NCBI RefSeq assembly: GCF_029167645.1
Contig: NZ_CP119148.1
Coordinates: 1 to 64,000 of the forward strand
Source: Streptomyces sp. AM 2-1-1
GTDB taxonomy: Bacteria > Actinomycetota > Actinomycetes > Streptomycetales > Streptomycetaceae
Direction of reading: 5' to 3'
Length of the DNA: 64,000 bases
Positions 1-8,756 of the stretch are shown one piece after another. The stretch's first letter is position 1. The number at the start of each line of letters is the position of its first letter. The translations under genes and the position numbers were made by a program. The notes below the pieces were generated by a model. That model worked only from the letters and a program-made list of their open reading frames with translations. It made no database searches and was not told the DNA's origin.

Positions 1-200
1 CCCGCGGAGCGGGTCCCTCCGGGCTGCGCCCGTCACAGCGAGCCGGGTCGCTGCGCTCCCCGGCCGCTCCCGCTCCGCGTGAGCGGATGCGGCTCGCTCC
101 GCTCACCACCAGGCGGCACGCGCTCCGCGCCCGCCACCCAACCGCAGGGCATCCGGCCCGCGTTGCGGGCCGGGGCCGGCCTCCGGCCGACCCGTGGCCT
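1..200. other. left telomere of a linear replicon (palindrome cluster)
   Basis: The first 13 bases are CCCGCGGAGCGGG, the opening of the well-known Streptomyces telomere consensus. Packed palindromes follow: CGGGC-TGC-GCCCG (20-32), an imperfect AGCG.GCCGGG / CCCGGC.GCT pair (37-68), CCGCTC/GAGCGG (70-86), TGAGCGGA/TCCGCTCA (80-105) and CCGGCCCGC-GTT-GCGGGCCGG (153-173). Three-base loops, including a TGC loop, are typical of these ends, whose 3' overhang folds into hairpins and is patched by a terminal protein. The window therefore probably begins at the physical end of the molecule. After palindrome I the sequence departs from the classical consensus (no TACCACATCGC), so it may be a variant telomere class. 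Confidence 0.85.
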
Positions 201-700
201 CCGCTGCGCTCCAGCCACACCGGGCGCACCCCCACTCCCCCGTGCGGGCCAGGCGTGCCACGCTCCGCGCGGCCCACCCACGGGCCTGCGGCCCGAGCAG
301 CAGCAAGAGGAAGGGGAGGTGACAGGTGGTCGGGCGAGTGACGGGGCGCGGGGGCCGGCCCCTCTCGGAGAGGGGCCGGGACTGAGGGGCCATCAAGGCC
401 CTGGATTCGCTTGCGATAAGGCAAGACTAGCAGCTTTCGGCCACGTTAGAGGGAATCTCGGGATTCTGTGTGCTTCATTTTGGGAGCCAAGATAAGCTAT
501 GGACTCAGAGCACACCAACCCGGACCCCTCCGGAGCGATATCGAGGTCCATCCCCCGGCCTTGCCTGTGCTCTGGCGAGGCAGAGAACCGAGCCGATCAC
601 ATCCGTCCAACCGTAGCCCTCACGGTTCGTCTACGTGCAGGTTTCCCGTTTCCCGCCGCTCGAATCGAGTGGGCAGCACCCCAGGAGAAGGCAGGCGAAT
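201..700. other. gene-free subtelomeric region with strong hairpin
   Basis: No convincing gene lies between the telomere and the helicase. The stretch continues GC-rich with small inverted repeats. At 355-379 an 11-bp perfect stem (CCGGCCCCTCT, loop CGG) forms. Composition becomes less extreme after about 400, where a promoter for the helicase gene could lie; I could not fix one with confidence. Confidence 0.5.
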
Positions 701-3226
701 ATGTCGAGCACAGACCACGTTGACCAGCGCGAGGCAGCCCAGCGAGAAGCCATTGACGCGGTCGTGCGCGCCCTCGAATTGCCTGCAAGATCACTTGTGC
801 CCGAACGAGGGCTTCGAACGCAGGTGATCATGGCGACCGGGTCCGGGAAGACCCGGGTGGCGGTCCGCAGCGCGGAGGAGCTCCACGCGGGCCGTGTGCT
901 GGTGCTCGTGCCCTCGCTGGACCTGCTCGCCCAGACCGAGTCCGCGTGGCGCGAGGGGGGCCGCAGGGGGCCGATGATCGGGGTGTCCTCGCTGCGGGGC
1001 GAGGAGGTGTCCTTCCCCAACACCACGGACGTGGACGAGCTGGTGGAGTGGACCCGGGGCCTGGACAAGGTCACCGTCTACGCCACGTACGCCAGTCTCG
1101 GACTCGGCACGCTGGAACGCGCGCACGCCGGGGGCCTCGCGGCCTGGGACCTGATCGTCGTGGACGAAGCCCACCGCGTTTCGGGCCGGATCGGGAAGCC
1201 GTGGGCGGTCGTGCACGACAACCAGAAGATCCCGTCCCTGCGCCGTCTGTACATGACGGCCACGCCCCGGCTGTGGCAGCTCGGAGACGAGAACGAGGCC
1301 GGCGCACCCGGCGAGCTGGTCGCGAGCATGGAAGACGACCCCGAAAGCCCCTTCGGCAGCCGCTGCTTCACCCTGACCCTCTCGGACGCCATCGACCGGG
1401 GAATCTGTGCCCCCTACCAGGTCGTATGCGTCGACGTCACCGACACCGCCCTCCAGGCCGCGCAGCTCCTGGGCGCCGAAAGCCGCTCGGCAGAGGTCCG
1501 CGGAGCCCGACTCGCCGCCCTGCAGACCGCCCTGGTGAAGGCGTCTGCGGAGGAGAACTTCCGGCGCACGCTCGTCTTCCACCACGTCGTGAAGGAGGCC
1601 GAAGCCTTCGCGGTCGGCCTTCCCGACGTCGCCGCGCAGCTGCACGCCAGCGACCCGGAGCTCTACCCGAAGACGATCTGGGCGGACTGGCTGTGCGGCG
1701 ACCACAAGCCCCTCCACCGGCGCCGCCTGCTGGGCGAGTTCGCGGCCGGGATCGCCACGGACGGCACCGTCGTGGAGAAGTGCTTCCTGTGCTCGGTGAA
1801 GGTCCTGGGCGAGGGCGTCGACACCAAGAACTGCGACTCCGTGTACTGGGCGGACGTTCGCGGGTCGATGCCCGACCTCGTCCAAGCGGTGGGCCGGGCG
1901 CTGCGGATGCAGCCGGGCGAGGGCAAGGTGGCCTCGCTCGTGGTGCCGGTGCTGCTCGGGCCGGGCGAGACGGCGGACAACATGCTCACGAGCCGGGCGT
2001 TCGGCGGGCTGGCGAAGCTGCTGGAGGCGCTGCGGGCGCACGACGCGCGGATCGTTGAGAGCCTCGCGGAGCAGCAGGCCCCGAGCCGCTACAAGCCCGT
2101 CAGCAAGGACGACAGCGGCAAGAGCACCGACGGGAGCGGCGAGGGCGCCGGAGGCGTCAGCGGCCCCGCCAAGGCACTGCTGAAGTTCTCCACGCCCCGC
2201 GACCCGGCCGCCCTCGCCGCGTTCATCAACCTGCGGGTCCTCAACCCGGAGCACGAGCACTGGCGGCGCGGCGTGGAGGCCGCCGTCATCTACGCCCGCG
2301 AGCACGGCGACCTGCGCGTCCCGTTCACGTTCCGGGTGCCCGCCGCCGTCGACGGCCAGGAGGCCGAAGAGGCCGGGTGGCCGGCCTCGCTCGCCGGGTT
2401 CCCTCTTGGGCAGTGGACCGCCGACGCTCGCCGGTTCTACGCCCGCAGTGACATGGACGAGGACCGCGTCGCGCAGTTGGAGAAGCTCGGCATGATCTGG
2501 TCGCACTTCGACGTCGCGTGGGAGGAGGGCCTGTCTGCCGCGCGCGGGTGGGCGTCCGAACACGGGCACCTCCTGGCCCCGCTGGACGCCACCTTCCAGG
2601 GCGCGAAGGTGGGCATCTTCCTGAAGAACGCGCGGGCCGCCGCCCGCAAGGCGCAGGAGAACGAGCAGCGGCGTGCCGAGGGCCTGCCGGTGGAGTCGTC
2701 GGCCGGGGCGCTGTCGGACGAGCGGCGCGAGCAGCTGGAGGAGGTCGACGCCTCTTGGTGCCCGAGCTGGCCGGTGACGTGGCAGCGGTGCTTCCACCTG
2801 GTCCGGATGCACCTGGACGCCGGCGCGGCGCTGCCCACCGAGGCGGGCGACGTCGTGCGCCAGGGCGAGGATCTCGGGCGCTGGGTGCAGTCGGTGCGGC
2901 TCGGCTGGGACCAGCTCACGACCGTGCAGCAGTGGATGTGCGAGCAGGTCCTCGGGATCGAGCCCGCCAGCGAGGACGAGAAGCCGCCACCGCGCCGCAC
3001 ACAGGCCGACAAGTGGGCCATGAACTACGAAGCCGCCCGCCAGTTCTACGAGCGTGAGGGGCACCTCCAGGTCCCGAGGAAGCATGTCGAGCGGATCGGC
3101 GGCGAGGGCCAGGAGGAGCGGGAGTACAGGTTGGGCTCCTGGATCGGGAATCAGCGCAGCCGGGCGTCGACGCTGACGCCGGAGCGGATGGAGCAGCTGT
3201 CCGCGATCGGGATGCGGTGGTCCTGA
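701..3226 (+). CDS. telomere-proximal SF2 helicase with helicase-associated repeats
   Basis: Predicted superfamily-2 DEAD/DEAH nucleic-acid helicase of 841 residues. Visible motifs are Walker A MATGSGKT (about 44-51), motif II VVDEAHR (DEAH about 155-158), motif III MTATP (about 185-189) and motif VI QAVGRALRM near 420. The C-terminal half holds several repeats of the small Helicase-Associated (HA) type, with the pattern W..ar.....hg.L.vP....LG.W...qR. ATG 701 is chosen because AGGAGAAG lies about 10 bases upstream; the frame is open further 5' without a ribosome site. Helicase-like genes directly inside the telomere (such as ttrA) are common in Streptomyces linear replicons and have been linked to conjugal transfer of ends. 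Function here is inferred from position and motifs. It is coupled to the next gene by TGATG. Confidence 0.85.
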   Translation: MSSTDHVDQREAAQREAIDAVVRALELPARSLVPERGLRTQVIMATGSGKTRVAVRSAEELHAGRVLVLVPSLDLLAQTESAWREGGRRGPMIGVSSLRGEEVSFPNTTDVDELVEWTRGLDKVTVYATYASLGLGTLERAHAGGLAAWDLIVVDEAHRVSGRIGKPWAVVHDNQKIPSLRRLYMTATPRLWQLGDENEAGAPGELVASMEDDPESPFGSRCFTLTLSDAIDRGICAPYQVVCVDVTDTALQAAQLLGAESRSAEVRGARLAALQTALVKASAEENFRRTLVFHHVVKEAEAFAVGLPDVAAQLHASDPELYPKTIWADWLCGDHKPLHRRRLLGEFAAGIATDGTVVEKCFLCSVKVLGEGVDTKNCDSVYWADVRGSMPDLVQAVGRALRMQPGEGKVASLVVPVLLGPGETADNMLTSRAFGGLAKLLEALRAHDARIVESLAEQQAPSRYKPVSKDDSGKSTDGSGEGAGGVSGPAKALLKFSTPRDPAALAAFINLRVLNPEHEHWRRGVEAAVIYAREHGDLRVPFTFRVPAAVDGQEAEEAGWPASLAGFPLGQWTADARRFYARSDMDEDRVAQLEKLGMIWSHFDVAWEEGLSAARGWASEHGHLLAPLDATFQGAKVGIFLKNARAAARKAQENEQRRAEGLPVESSAGALSDERREQLEEVDASWCPSWPVTWQRCFHLVRMHLDAGAALPTEAGDVVRQGEDLGRWVQSVRLGWDQLTTVQQWMCEQVLGIEPASEDEKPPPRRTQADKWAMNYEAARQFYEREGHLQVPRKHVERIGGEGQEEREYRLGSWIGNQRSRASTLTPERMEQLSAIGMRWS

Positions 3227-3522
3227 TGGCGGGCGTCGTCACCGCGGCCGCCGCGCTCGCGGCCGGCTATCTGCTCGGGCGGCTGCGCCCGTGGCAGCGG
3301 CTGGGCGACTGGGCGGCCGATCAGGTCCGCTTCACCGGGGCGTGGGTCCGGGGCGGCTTCGGTCGCCAGGCCGTCGTCGTCCTGGTCCACGCCGTCACCG
3401 CGCCGCGCACCAGCTGGCGCATCATGCGCGCCCCGGCCACCGACACCTCGGTGCCGGTGCCCATACGCGATCCGGACTGGGTCGCCAACCGCACCCGCCA
3501 CGACAAGGGAGGCTCCGCGTGA
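3226..3522 (+). CDS. small single-span membrane protein
   Basis: A 98-residue protein whose ATG overlaps the helicase stop (TGATG), so translation is coupled. It begins with a hydrophobic segment (VVTAAAALAAGYLLGRL) that looks like one membrane span or signal anchor, followed by a Trp/Arg-rich amphipathic body and a charged tail ending near HDKGGSA. I do not recognise a family. Its stop overlaps the next start as GTGA, so the helicase, this gene and the next form one operon. Confidence 0.7.
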   Translation: MAGVVTAAAALAAGYLLGRLRPWQRLGDWAADQVRFTGAWVRGGFGRQAVVVLVHAVTAPRTSWRIMRAPATDTSVPVPIRDPDWVANRTRHDKGGSA

Positions 3523-4325
3523 GCACCGAGCAGCACGACGCCGACGCGTACGGCCAGGAGCTGGCCCGCATCAGCCACCACCAGCACGAGGCCACCGACG
3601 CGCGGTTCATGGTCTTCCAGGCCCTGGCCGCCGTCGGGCTCTCGAGCGAGCAGGCCGACGACGTCGTGGCGAAGCTGGAGGTTGGGGCGGTGGCCGGCGC
3701 ACACACCTGGATCTCCGAGAGCAGCCCCCCGCACAAGTCCGAGCCGCGGTTCGAGGACGGCTGGTTCGCCGGTGTCCGCGACGTCGCCAGCTACCTGCTG
3801 CGCATCGCCGACACCACCGCCAACGCGGGACGTGGCCGCGCCGCCTCCAGCGCCATGCTCCTCGCCCACCTCCAGCAGCCGCACTCCCCCGCCCCGGCAG
3901 AGGCCCCGGCGGCGGTCCCGGCCGTGGAGCTGGACGCGAAGGACGTCCTGGCGGCCGCGGAGCGGTTCACGTGGGCTGTGGCCGCGCCCGGTGTCCGCCA
4001 CTGGCCGGACGGCAGTGACTTCCTGGACGTCGCCCTGAGCGCGGTGAGCCCCGAGGAACGCGAGGGGTACATCGAGCACCTGGCGGTCTTCGTGGAGGGG
4101 CACCGAGACCGCCTGGAGGAGCTGCTGCGCGCGTACGGGCCGGGCAGCAGGCCCGCCTCGCACGGTCGGTACGCACTGATTGGACAACCCGAAACCCTGG
4201 TCATCGTCGAGCGCATGGAAGCCGTGCCGTTCCTCCTGCGCAGCCAGTGGGAGAAGGAGCTGGAGACCGTCTTCCTGAACGACCTCGAGTTCGCGTGGGG
4301 ACCGCGCATCCGCCTGAACCGATGA
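3519..4325 (+). CDS. hypothetical protein, third gene of the helicase operon
   Basis: A 268-residue soluble protein starting at GTG 3519, which overlaps the previous stop (GTGA) and has AAGGGAGG upstream. The N-terminal part (ISHHQHEATDARF onward) is helical. The middle is Ala/Pro-rich (about 120-150). The C-terminal half is acidic, with aromatic residues (EKELETVFLNDLEFAWG). No enzyme motif or zinc site is visible and I do not recognise the family. A perfect 18-bp terminator stem follows the stop by 7 bases. Confidence 0.7.
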   Translation: MSTEQHDADAYGQELARISHHQHEATDARFMVFQALAAVGLSSEQADDVVAKLEVGAVAGAHTWISESSPPHKSEPRFEDGWFAGVRDVASYLLRIADTTANAGRGRAASSAMLLAHLQQPHSPAPAEAPAAVPAVELDAKDVLAAAERFTWAVAAPGVRHWPDGSDFLDVALSAVSPEEREGYIEHLAVFVEGHRDRLEELLRAYGPGSRPASHGRYALIGQPETLVIVERMEAVPFLLRSQWEKELETVFLNDLEFAWGPRIRLNR

Positions 4326-4332
4326 AGCGAAA

Positions 4333-4374
4333 CGTCGACGGGCCGCACGGAATCTTCCGTGCGGCCCGTCGACG
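4333..4374. terminator. strong hairpin terminator between convergent genes
   Basis: A perfect 18-bp inverted repeat (CGTCGACGGGCCGCACGG and its complement) closes a 6-base loop, AATCTT. It lies just after the plus-strand helicase operon and before the end of the convergent minus-strand gene, so it can serve both directions. Confidence 0.9.
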
Positions 4375-4470
4375 TATGCGGGTCAGAGTGCATCGCCGTA
4401 CCGGTTCCAGCGACGTCTGACGTACGCGCAGGGCGAGCGGCGCCACTGAGCCGAAGACGTCGGGCGCCCC

Positions 4471-5679
4471 CTACGCTTCGAGGTTGTCGGGGAGCTTGTC
4501 TCCCTTGATGCCGACCTGGCTGATTGAGAGGCCCAACAAGAGCGCTCCCTCCAGGCCGGCGAGCAGAGAGAACAGCTGGTCCTTCTCCTCCTGTGTTCCA
4601 GCGTCACCGTGCTTGAACCCCTGGAGACTTTTGCGGGTGGCCACGATCACGCGGGCCAGGACGTCGTGGATGAGGCTCGGTCCTTGGCCGTTGTCGTGCT
4701 CGTGTGCTTCACGCGCCGTGGGACCGCCGCGGTAGACGAAGCACAGGACCTCCGCCCGCTTGTTCGGCTGATCAACGCCGTTCTCATCCGGGTAGGTCAA
4801 TCCGGGCTCGTCCGGCAGGTTGGCTTCGATCCAGGCCATGACTTGTTCCTTGGTGAACGCTTCCCGCAGGATCCGGTCAATCAGCTCGATCAGCGAGTTG
4901 GCCGCCTGAGAGATGCCGTCCTCGGAGTGAGCCAAGGCGTCCTTGGCTCCTCGGATCTTCCTGACGAGCTGGGAGTTTTCACGCTCGAGCCTCTTCACCG
5001 AGGAATCGGCCACCAAGTGCCGGATTGTGGAGACGATCTCTGTCATGTCGTCGGGCCGCCATCCGACGAGGTCGTCGGCGGTGGCGGTTGTGAGATCCAT
5101 GGGGAGTGTGGAGATGAACTTGTTGCCGAACGCCTCGTCCGCCATGATGACGATCTGCACAAAATCGAGGCCGAGGATGTCGGCCTTCGAGACAGCCTTC
5201 CGCTGGTTCTCCGTCATGTTGCTGATGGCGTCGCTCCACGCCACGGCGAACGGCATCGACGCGCGGAGTCCACGTCGCACGGCCAGAGCTACGATCGCGC
5301 CGTCCTCTTTCACTGCGTCCACGAGCCGTTTGAAGTCACGGGCCCCGAGCAGGCGGAGCGCGAAGGCGTTGTAATTCACGCCCTTGAAAGAGTTCAGCCA
5401 GGATATCGCCACATCCTTGTTCTGAGTTTGCTCCAGAATGTAGTCGAGCCCCGTTTCCACGTCGGAAAGATCGAACTCCTCGAAAGTGGACTCCAACCGG
5501 TCATACCAAGGCTGGTCACTACCTGTGTCCAGGAGGGCCCTGCACATCGAGATCAGCAAGTCTGCACCAATGATCGCCGAGTCGTCGAAGTGCAGGGCCG
5601 TGCGGACATCGGGGTCGAGCTGCCGGAGAAAATCCGCAATCCGCGATCGGCGCGTACCAACAACCGCAGAGTCCTGCAT
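4471..5679 (-). CDS. hypothetical protein with central coiled coil
   Basis: A 402-residue acidic protein from an ATG with a GAGGCG-type ribosome site. I do not recognise it. The N-terminal 200 residues look alpha-helical and repeat-like. A short coiled coil (VKRLERENSQLVRKIRGAK) falls near residue 245. The C-terminal part ends with a hydrophobic stretch (LFSLLAGLEGALLLGLSIS). No catalytic motif stands out. Its codon use looks less GC-extreme than the neighbours, with more AAC/AAG/GAT, which suggests separate acquisition. It is transcribed alone, facing the helicase operon. Confidence 0.75.
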   Translation of the reverse strand: MQDSAVVGTRRSRIADFLRQLDPDVRTALHFDDSAIIGADLLISMCRALLDTGSDQPWYDRLESTFEEFDLSDVETGLDYILEQTQNKDVAISWLNSFKGVNYNAFALRLLGARDFKRLVDAVKEDGAIVALAVRRGLRASMPFAVAWSDAISNMTENQRKAVSKADILGLDFVQIVIMADEAFGNKFISTLPMDLTTATADDLVGWRPDDMTEIVSTIRHLVADSSVKRLERENSQLVRKIRGAKDALAHSEDGISQAANSLIELIDRILREAFTKEQVMAWIEANLPDEPGLTYPDENGVDQPNKRAEVLCFVYRGGPTAREAHEHDNGQGPSLIHDVLARVIVATRKSLQGFKHGDAGTQEEKDQLFSLLAGLEGALLLGLSISQVGIKGDKLPDNLEA

Positions 5680-5720
5680 GTTCGCCTCGCTTCACCACGT
5701 GCATTTGAATACCGATCAAC

Positions 5721-6097
5721 TTACTCCGGTGAGTCGAAAACCTTCACCAATTTTCCTGCACCCCAATCCGTTGAACCACGGGCCACCGCTTCCGCAACAG
5801 GCGGCGCATCACGCGCGTCTGGCGAAGCCTCAGGATGACGTGTCATCGAACGGGGCCTTGAGGTTCCGTCGGCCGGGCCGCAGGTCTTACGAGGCACGGC
5901 CGCCGGCGTCAAACTGCCGAGCCCGGTCATCAGCGCGACACCGGTCTGGAACTCGTCCGCTGCCCCGCCGGTGATGTCGAGCCGCTGCACATCGAGCGGG
6001 CCGCCGACGAGCGCGGCGTAGCCGCGGCGTGGAGCGGGCCGCGGCGGTCGTCGTCGGTGTCGGTCCGGCCGCGCAGCGACTCTTCATCCCTGTCCAT
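5721..6097 (-). pseudogene. frameshifted remnant of a small acidic protein
   Basis: Reading from ATG 6097 gives MDRDEESLRGRTDTDDDRRG and then a loss of sense. The neighbouring frame continues with YAALVGGPLDVQRLDITGG and ALMTGLGS before stopping at 5721. The join of two sensible segments in different frames points to a decayed gene with one frameshift near 6020. I have a low-confidence impression that the pattern GYAALVGGPLDGQ..D.TG....E..TGVALMTELG occurs in a Streptomyces hypothetical family. No function is proposed. Confidence 0.45.
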
Positions 6098-6172
6098 GGG
6101 ATCAGCTTCCCAGCCACCACCGACAACCAGGGCCGGTACGTGCACCCAACGCCCAGCCACCGCCGACTGCAC

Positions 6173-6203
6173 GGGCAGGCCCAGGGTCACCTTGGGCCTG
6201 CCC
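6173..6203 (-). terminator. hairpin downstream of the replication-relaxation gene
   Basis: GGGCAGGCCCA (6173-6183) pairs perfectly with TGGGCCTGCCC (6193-6203). It sits 25 bases past the stop of the minus-strand gene. Confidence 0.7.
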
Positions 6204-6227
6204 GCGCCCGTGGGTGGCGTGCCCGGC

Positions 6228-7619
6228 TCAGCGGCGCAGACGTGAGAACCAGCCGATGGCCTTCTGCTCCGGCACGGCCTGCTCCTGCTCCTGTTGGTCG
6301 GCATCGTGGGCTTCGGCGACGGCTGTGTGCTTGCAGCTGTCGCACAGGTCCGGATGGGAGTCCGTCGGGGTGCCCCAGTCCGTCGCCCGGGCCGCCTCCC
6401 ACCGTGCGTCGGTGAACTTGGTCCCGCAGCCGGTACAGACGGGACGGTGCGCTTCCCGCTCGGCTGCCTTCTTCGCGGCCTGCTCCTGCGCCGCGCGCCG
6501 CACCTGGGCCTGGTACGCCGCCGTACGGGCCTTGGCTTCCTCTGCCTCGCGGGCGTCGGCGGCGTCACGGCGTGGGTTGCCGATCGCCTCGAGGAGCGGC
6601 TGCATGTGGTCGCGGCCGAAGCGGAGGAACACGGCGTCGGCCGGTCCGTACTTCTGGAGGTTGGGCAGCGTGACCGCCATGATCGGGATCTTCTGGTCGT
6701 AGAGGTGGTGACCTCCGCGTTGCCGCTCGCCCTGCCACAGGTGACGGGTCAGCTCTTGCAGGCGCGGGACGGTGCGGTCGGGGTTGCGCTCGCCGATGTG
6801 GTTGAACACGAGCAGCACGGGCGGGTGCGGTGTGTCGCCGTACCGGCCCTGGGGAACGGTCCAGCGGGTGCGCCACATCGGGCGCTCACGGCCGTCGGTG
6901 TCCTTCGCCTTCCGCCGGAAGAAGCGGGCGTACTTCTCCAACTTGGCGGCGAGCTCCTCCGGGGTCTCGTGGCAGTTGTCGACCTCGATGAACAGCAGCG
7001 GCACCTGATCCTGCGGTGCGGTGAGAACCAAGTCGGCCTGGGCGCCGCCCTTGCCGGGTGTGTTCCACGTCCCGGTGGCGGGCAGCGGGACCTCGGTCCA
7101 GAACGAGGCGATCGTGCCGATGCCGCCCGGTGAGTCGACGTCGGCCTGGGCGGCGGCCTGGACGTGCGGCGGGTCGTCGGCCAGCCGGGCCAGGTTCGGC
7201 TTCGGGCGCAGCAGCGCGATCACGGTCTCGTTGACGGCCATCGGGTGGGAGGCCCCGCTGGAGCCCGCGCCGCGCGCGGTGGAGCCCATCTCCGTCACCG
7301 GGCGCCGCAGCTCGTGGGAGGCGGCCTCCAGGCCCTTGAGGGTCAGGTTCCGCAGCGAGTCGCCGCCCCCGGTGGAGCCGCCGTTCTCGGACAGGCCGTG
7401 CTTGCGCATGTCGGAGAGCGCGCCGGTGTGCGAGGCGGTGCGGGCCTGCTTCCGCTTCGACGGCGGTTCCTTGTCGGCGTGCCGGAAGGTCAGGTGCGGG
7501 GCGCCGATCCGCTGGATCTGATCAGCCGTCGCCACCTTCAGCGCCCCGAGCACGCGCAGCACGTCGCCGCGGTAGCTGTTCGTCGACCCCGCCGGGTTGG
7601 TCTTCCGCTTCCCCGCCAT
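6228..7619 (-). CDS. replication-relaxation family protein
   Basis: A 463-residue protein resembling the Replic_Relax family (plasmid replication-relaxation), usually found near relaxase or origin functions on actinobacterial plasmids. The N-terminus (DVLRVLGALKVATADQIQRI) is the characteristic winged helix. The middle (DLVLTAPQDQVPLLFIEVDN, then EKYARFF) resembles the nuclease-like core of the family. The C-terminus has a long Ala/Glu coiled segment and then a zinc site, CTGC...CDSC. It starts at ATG 7619. The relaxase lies 1.4 kb away on the same strand, beyond a repeat-rich region, which supports a shared role in processing a plasmid origin. A 9-bp inverted repeat lies about 90 bases upstream. 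Confidence 0.75.
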   Translation of the reverse strand: MAGKRKTNPAGSTNSYRGDVLRVLGALKVATADQIQRIGAPHLTFRHADKEPPSKRKQARTASHTGALSDMRKHGLSENGGSTGGGDSLRNLTLKGLEAASHELRRPVTEMGSTARGAGSSGASHPMAVNETVIALLRPKPNLARLADDPPHVQAAAQADVDSPGGIGTIASFWTEVPLPATGTWNTPGKGGAQADLVLTAPQDQVPLLFIEVDNCHETPEELAAKLEKYARFFRRKAKDTDGRERPMWRTRWTVPQGRYGDTPHPPVLLVFNHIGERNPDRTVPRLQELTRHLWQGERQRGGHHLYDQKIPIMAVTLPNLQKYGPADAVFLRFGRDHMQPLLEAIGNPRRDAADAREAEEAKARTAAYQAQVRRAAQEQAAKKAAEREAHRPVCTGCGTKFTDARWEAARATDWGTPTDSHPDLCDSCKHTAVAEAHDADQQEQEQAVPEQKAIGWFSRLRR

Positions 7620-7711
7620 CAGCTCTGCTCCCTCGTTGCTCGCGACCGGCCGCCGGCTCGCCGCCGACCGCGCCCGGCCGGGGAGGATGTCCGGGCCGCC
7701 CGCAACCCGGC

Positions 7712-7744
7712 AATCTCCTCCACTTCATACATATAGAGGAGATT
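7712..7744. promoter_or_regulatory. inverted repeat upstream of the replication-relaxation gene
   Basis: AATCTCCTC (7712-7720) and GAGGAGATT (7736-7744) form a perfect 9-bp inverted repeat around an A/T-rich 15-base centre (CACTTCATACATATA). This is the most A/T-rich spot in the neighbourhood, so it is a plausible operator/promoter for the minus-strand gene starting at 7619. Confidence 0.45.
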
Positions 7745-7784
7745 AAAGGGTGTGACGGTTCGAAATCCGCCCCGATACCCGGCC

Positions 7785-8154
7785 TGACAAGGGGTTTTAT
7801 CGCTCCCGTGGGTGCCGGGCACCAAAGGGGGTTCCCACGGGCCCTCCGCAGGGGCGCCCGCAGGGACCTGCCACGGCCTGCCCGCCGCAGGCAGACCTTC
7901 CGCCCCCGTCGGCCCGCGGGCTGCTCGCACCCAGTCCGTGAGTGGGTGATCGCCATCGTCCGTCTCCTTCACTGCCCCGGGTCCGGGGCCTTGATCCGAA
8001 GGAGCAGCGTGCAGGAGACCCCCTTGTCCGCGGTCTGACGGCCGCCGATAGCCGGGGTGGTCAAGGGAAAACGCGGCGCCCAGGGCAGTGCGGCCGACCT
8101 GGACAAGGGGTAGGCGGTCCGGCTCGCCACCGGGCTCGGCAGGTGGACAAGGGG
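7785..8154. repeat. dispersed CAAGGGG-type motifs
   Basis: The gene-free stretch 7620-8294 holds repeated short motifs: TGACAAGGGG (7785-7794), GGACAAGGGG on the minus strand (8020-8029), GTCAAGGGAAAACGCG (8060-8075), GGACAAGGGG (8101-8110) and GGACAAGGGG (8145-8154). The 8060-8075 copy matches one arm of the 42-bp palindrome at 8879-8920 with one mismatch in 16. They look like binding sites of one protein. The rest of the interval holds no supportable gene. Confidence 0.55.
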
Positions 8155-8294
8155 GCCAGGTTCGCCCCTTGCCGCCCGATTCGCCCGACTCTGTGTGGCA
8201 GGGAGAAATCTCTGGTCTCTGTCCACAGGGCTGCCGCTGAATCCTGCTGGGGAGTCGTCGTGATCCACGCGGCGACCGCAGTTGAGGAGACGTC

Positions 8295-8738
8295 ATGCCG
8301 TACCTGATCCCGCCCCGAACGCCGCTCACCGAGGACCAGGTGGAGCGCGCCTTCGACTACGTCATCGCGTTGCAGCTGGGCGGTGGGGGCCAAGTCGCCG
8401 GCCGCGCGGACGCCGACCCGGAGCTAGCCTTCCTGCTGCTGCGACTGGCCGAGGACATCGTCTTCCCCGCCACCACCGTCTCGGACGATGACGACCCGTG
8501 CGCGGACTCCTTCGCCCTCGACGAAGTCGGGTGCATCCTGCTGTCCGCGCTGCGGGACTGGGCGCGGGACTCCCCCTCCACCGGCGCGCTGGGCATCGCC
8601 CGCACCATCATCCGGTTCACGGTGGACGTCATCCCGGACCCCGATGACGAGGACACCGCCACCACTCTGGAGACGATGCGGGACGAGCACCGGGAACGTG
8701 CCCGCACGGTGCACCCCGCAGTCGGCGCACACCAGTAG
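8295..8738 (+). CDS. hypothetical acidic protein
   Basis: A 147-residue protein from an ATG preceded by GAGGAGACGTC. It is acidic and mostly helical (LAFLLLRLAEDIVFPATT, then GALGIARTIIRFTVDVIPD), with a run of aspartates (SDDDDP) near residue 64. No membrane segment or catalytic signature is visible and I do not recognise it. It is the only plus-strand gene in this part and is convergent with the relaxase gene across the repeat block. Confidence 0.6.
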   Translation: MPYLIPPRTPLTEDQVERAFDYVIALQLGGGGQVAGRADADPELAFLLLRLAEDIVFPATTVSDDDDPCADSFALDEVGCILLSALRDWARDSPSTGALGIARTIIRFTVDVIPDPDDEDTATTLETMRDEHRERARTVHPAVGAHQ

Positions 8739-8756
8739 CCGCGCCCTGGCCGCACC

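Noticed and set aside
791-3085. 764-codon minus-strand open frame
   Set aside because: Antisense of the helicase gene, caused by high GC at third positions; no ribosome site and no family pattern.
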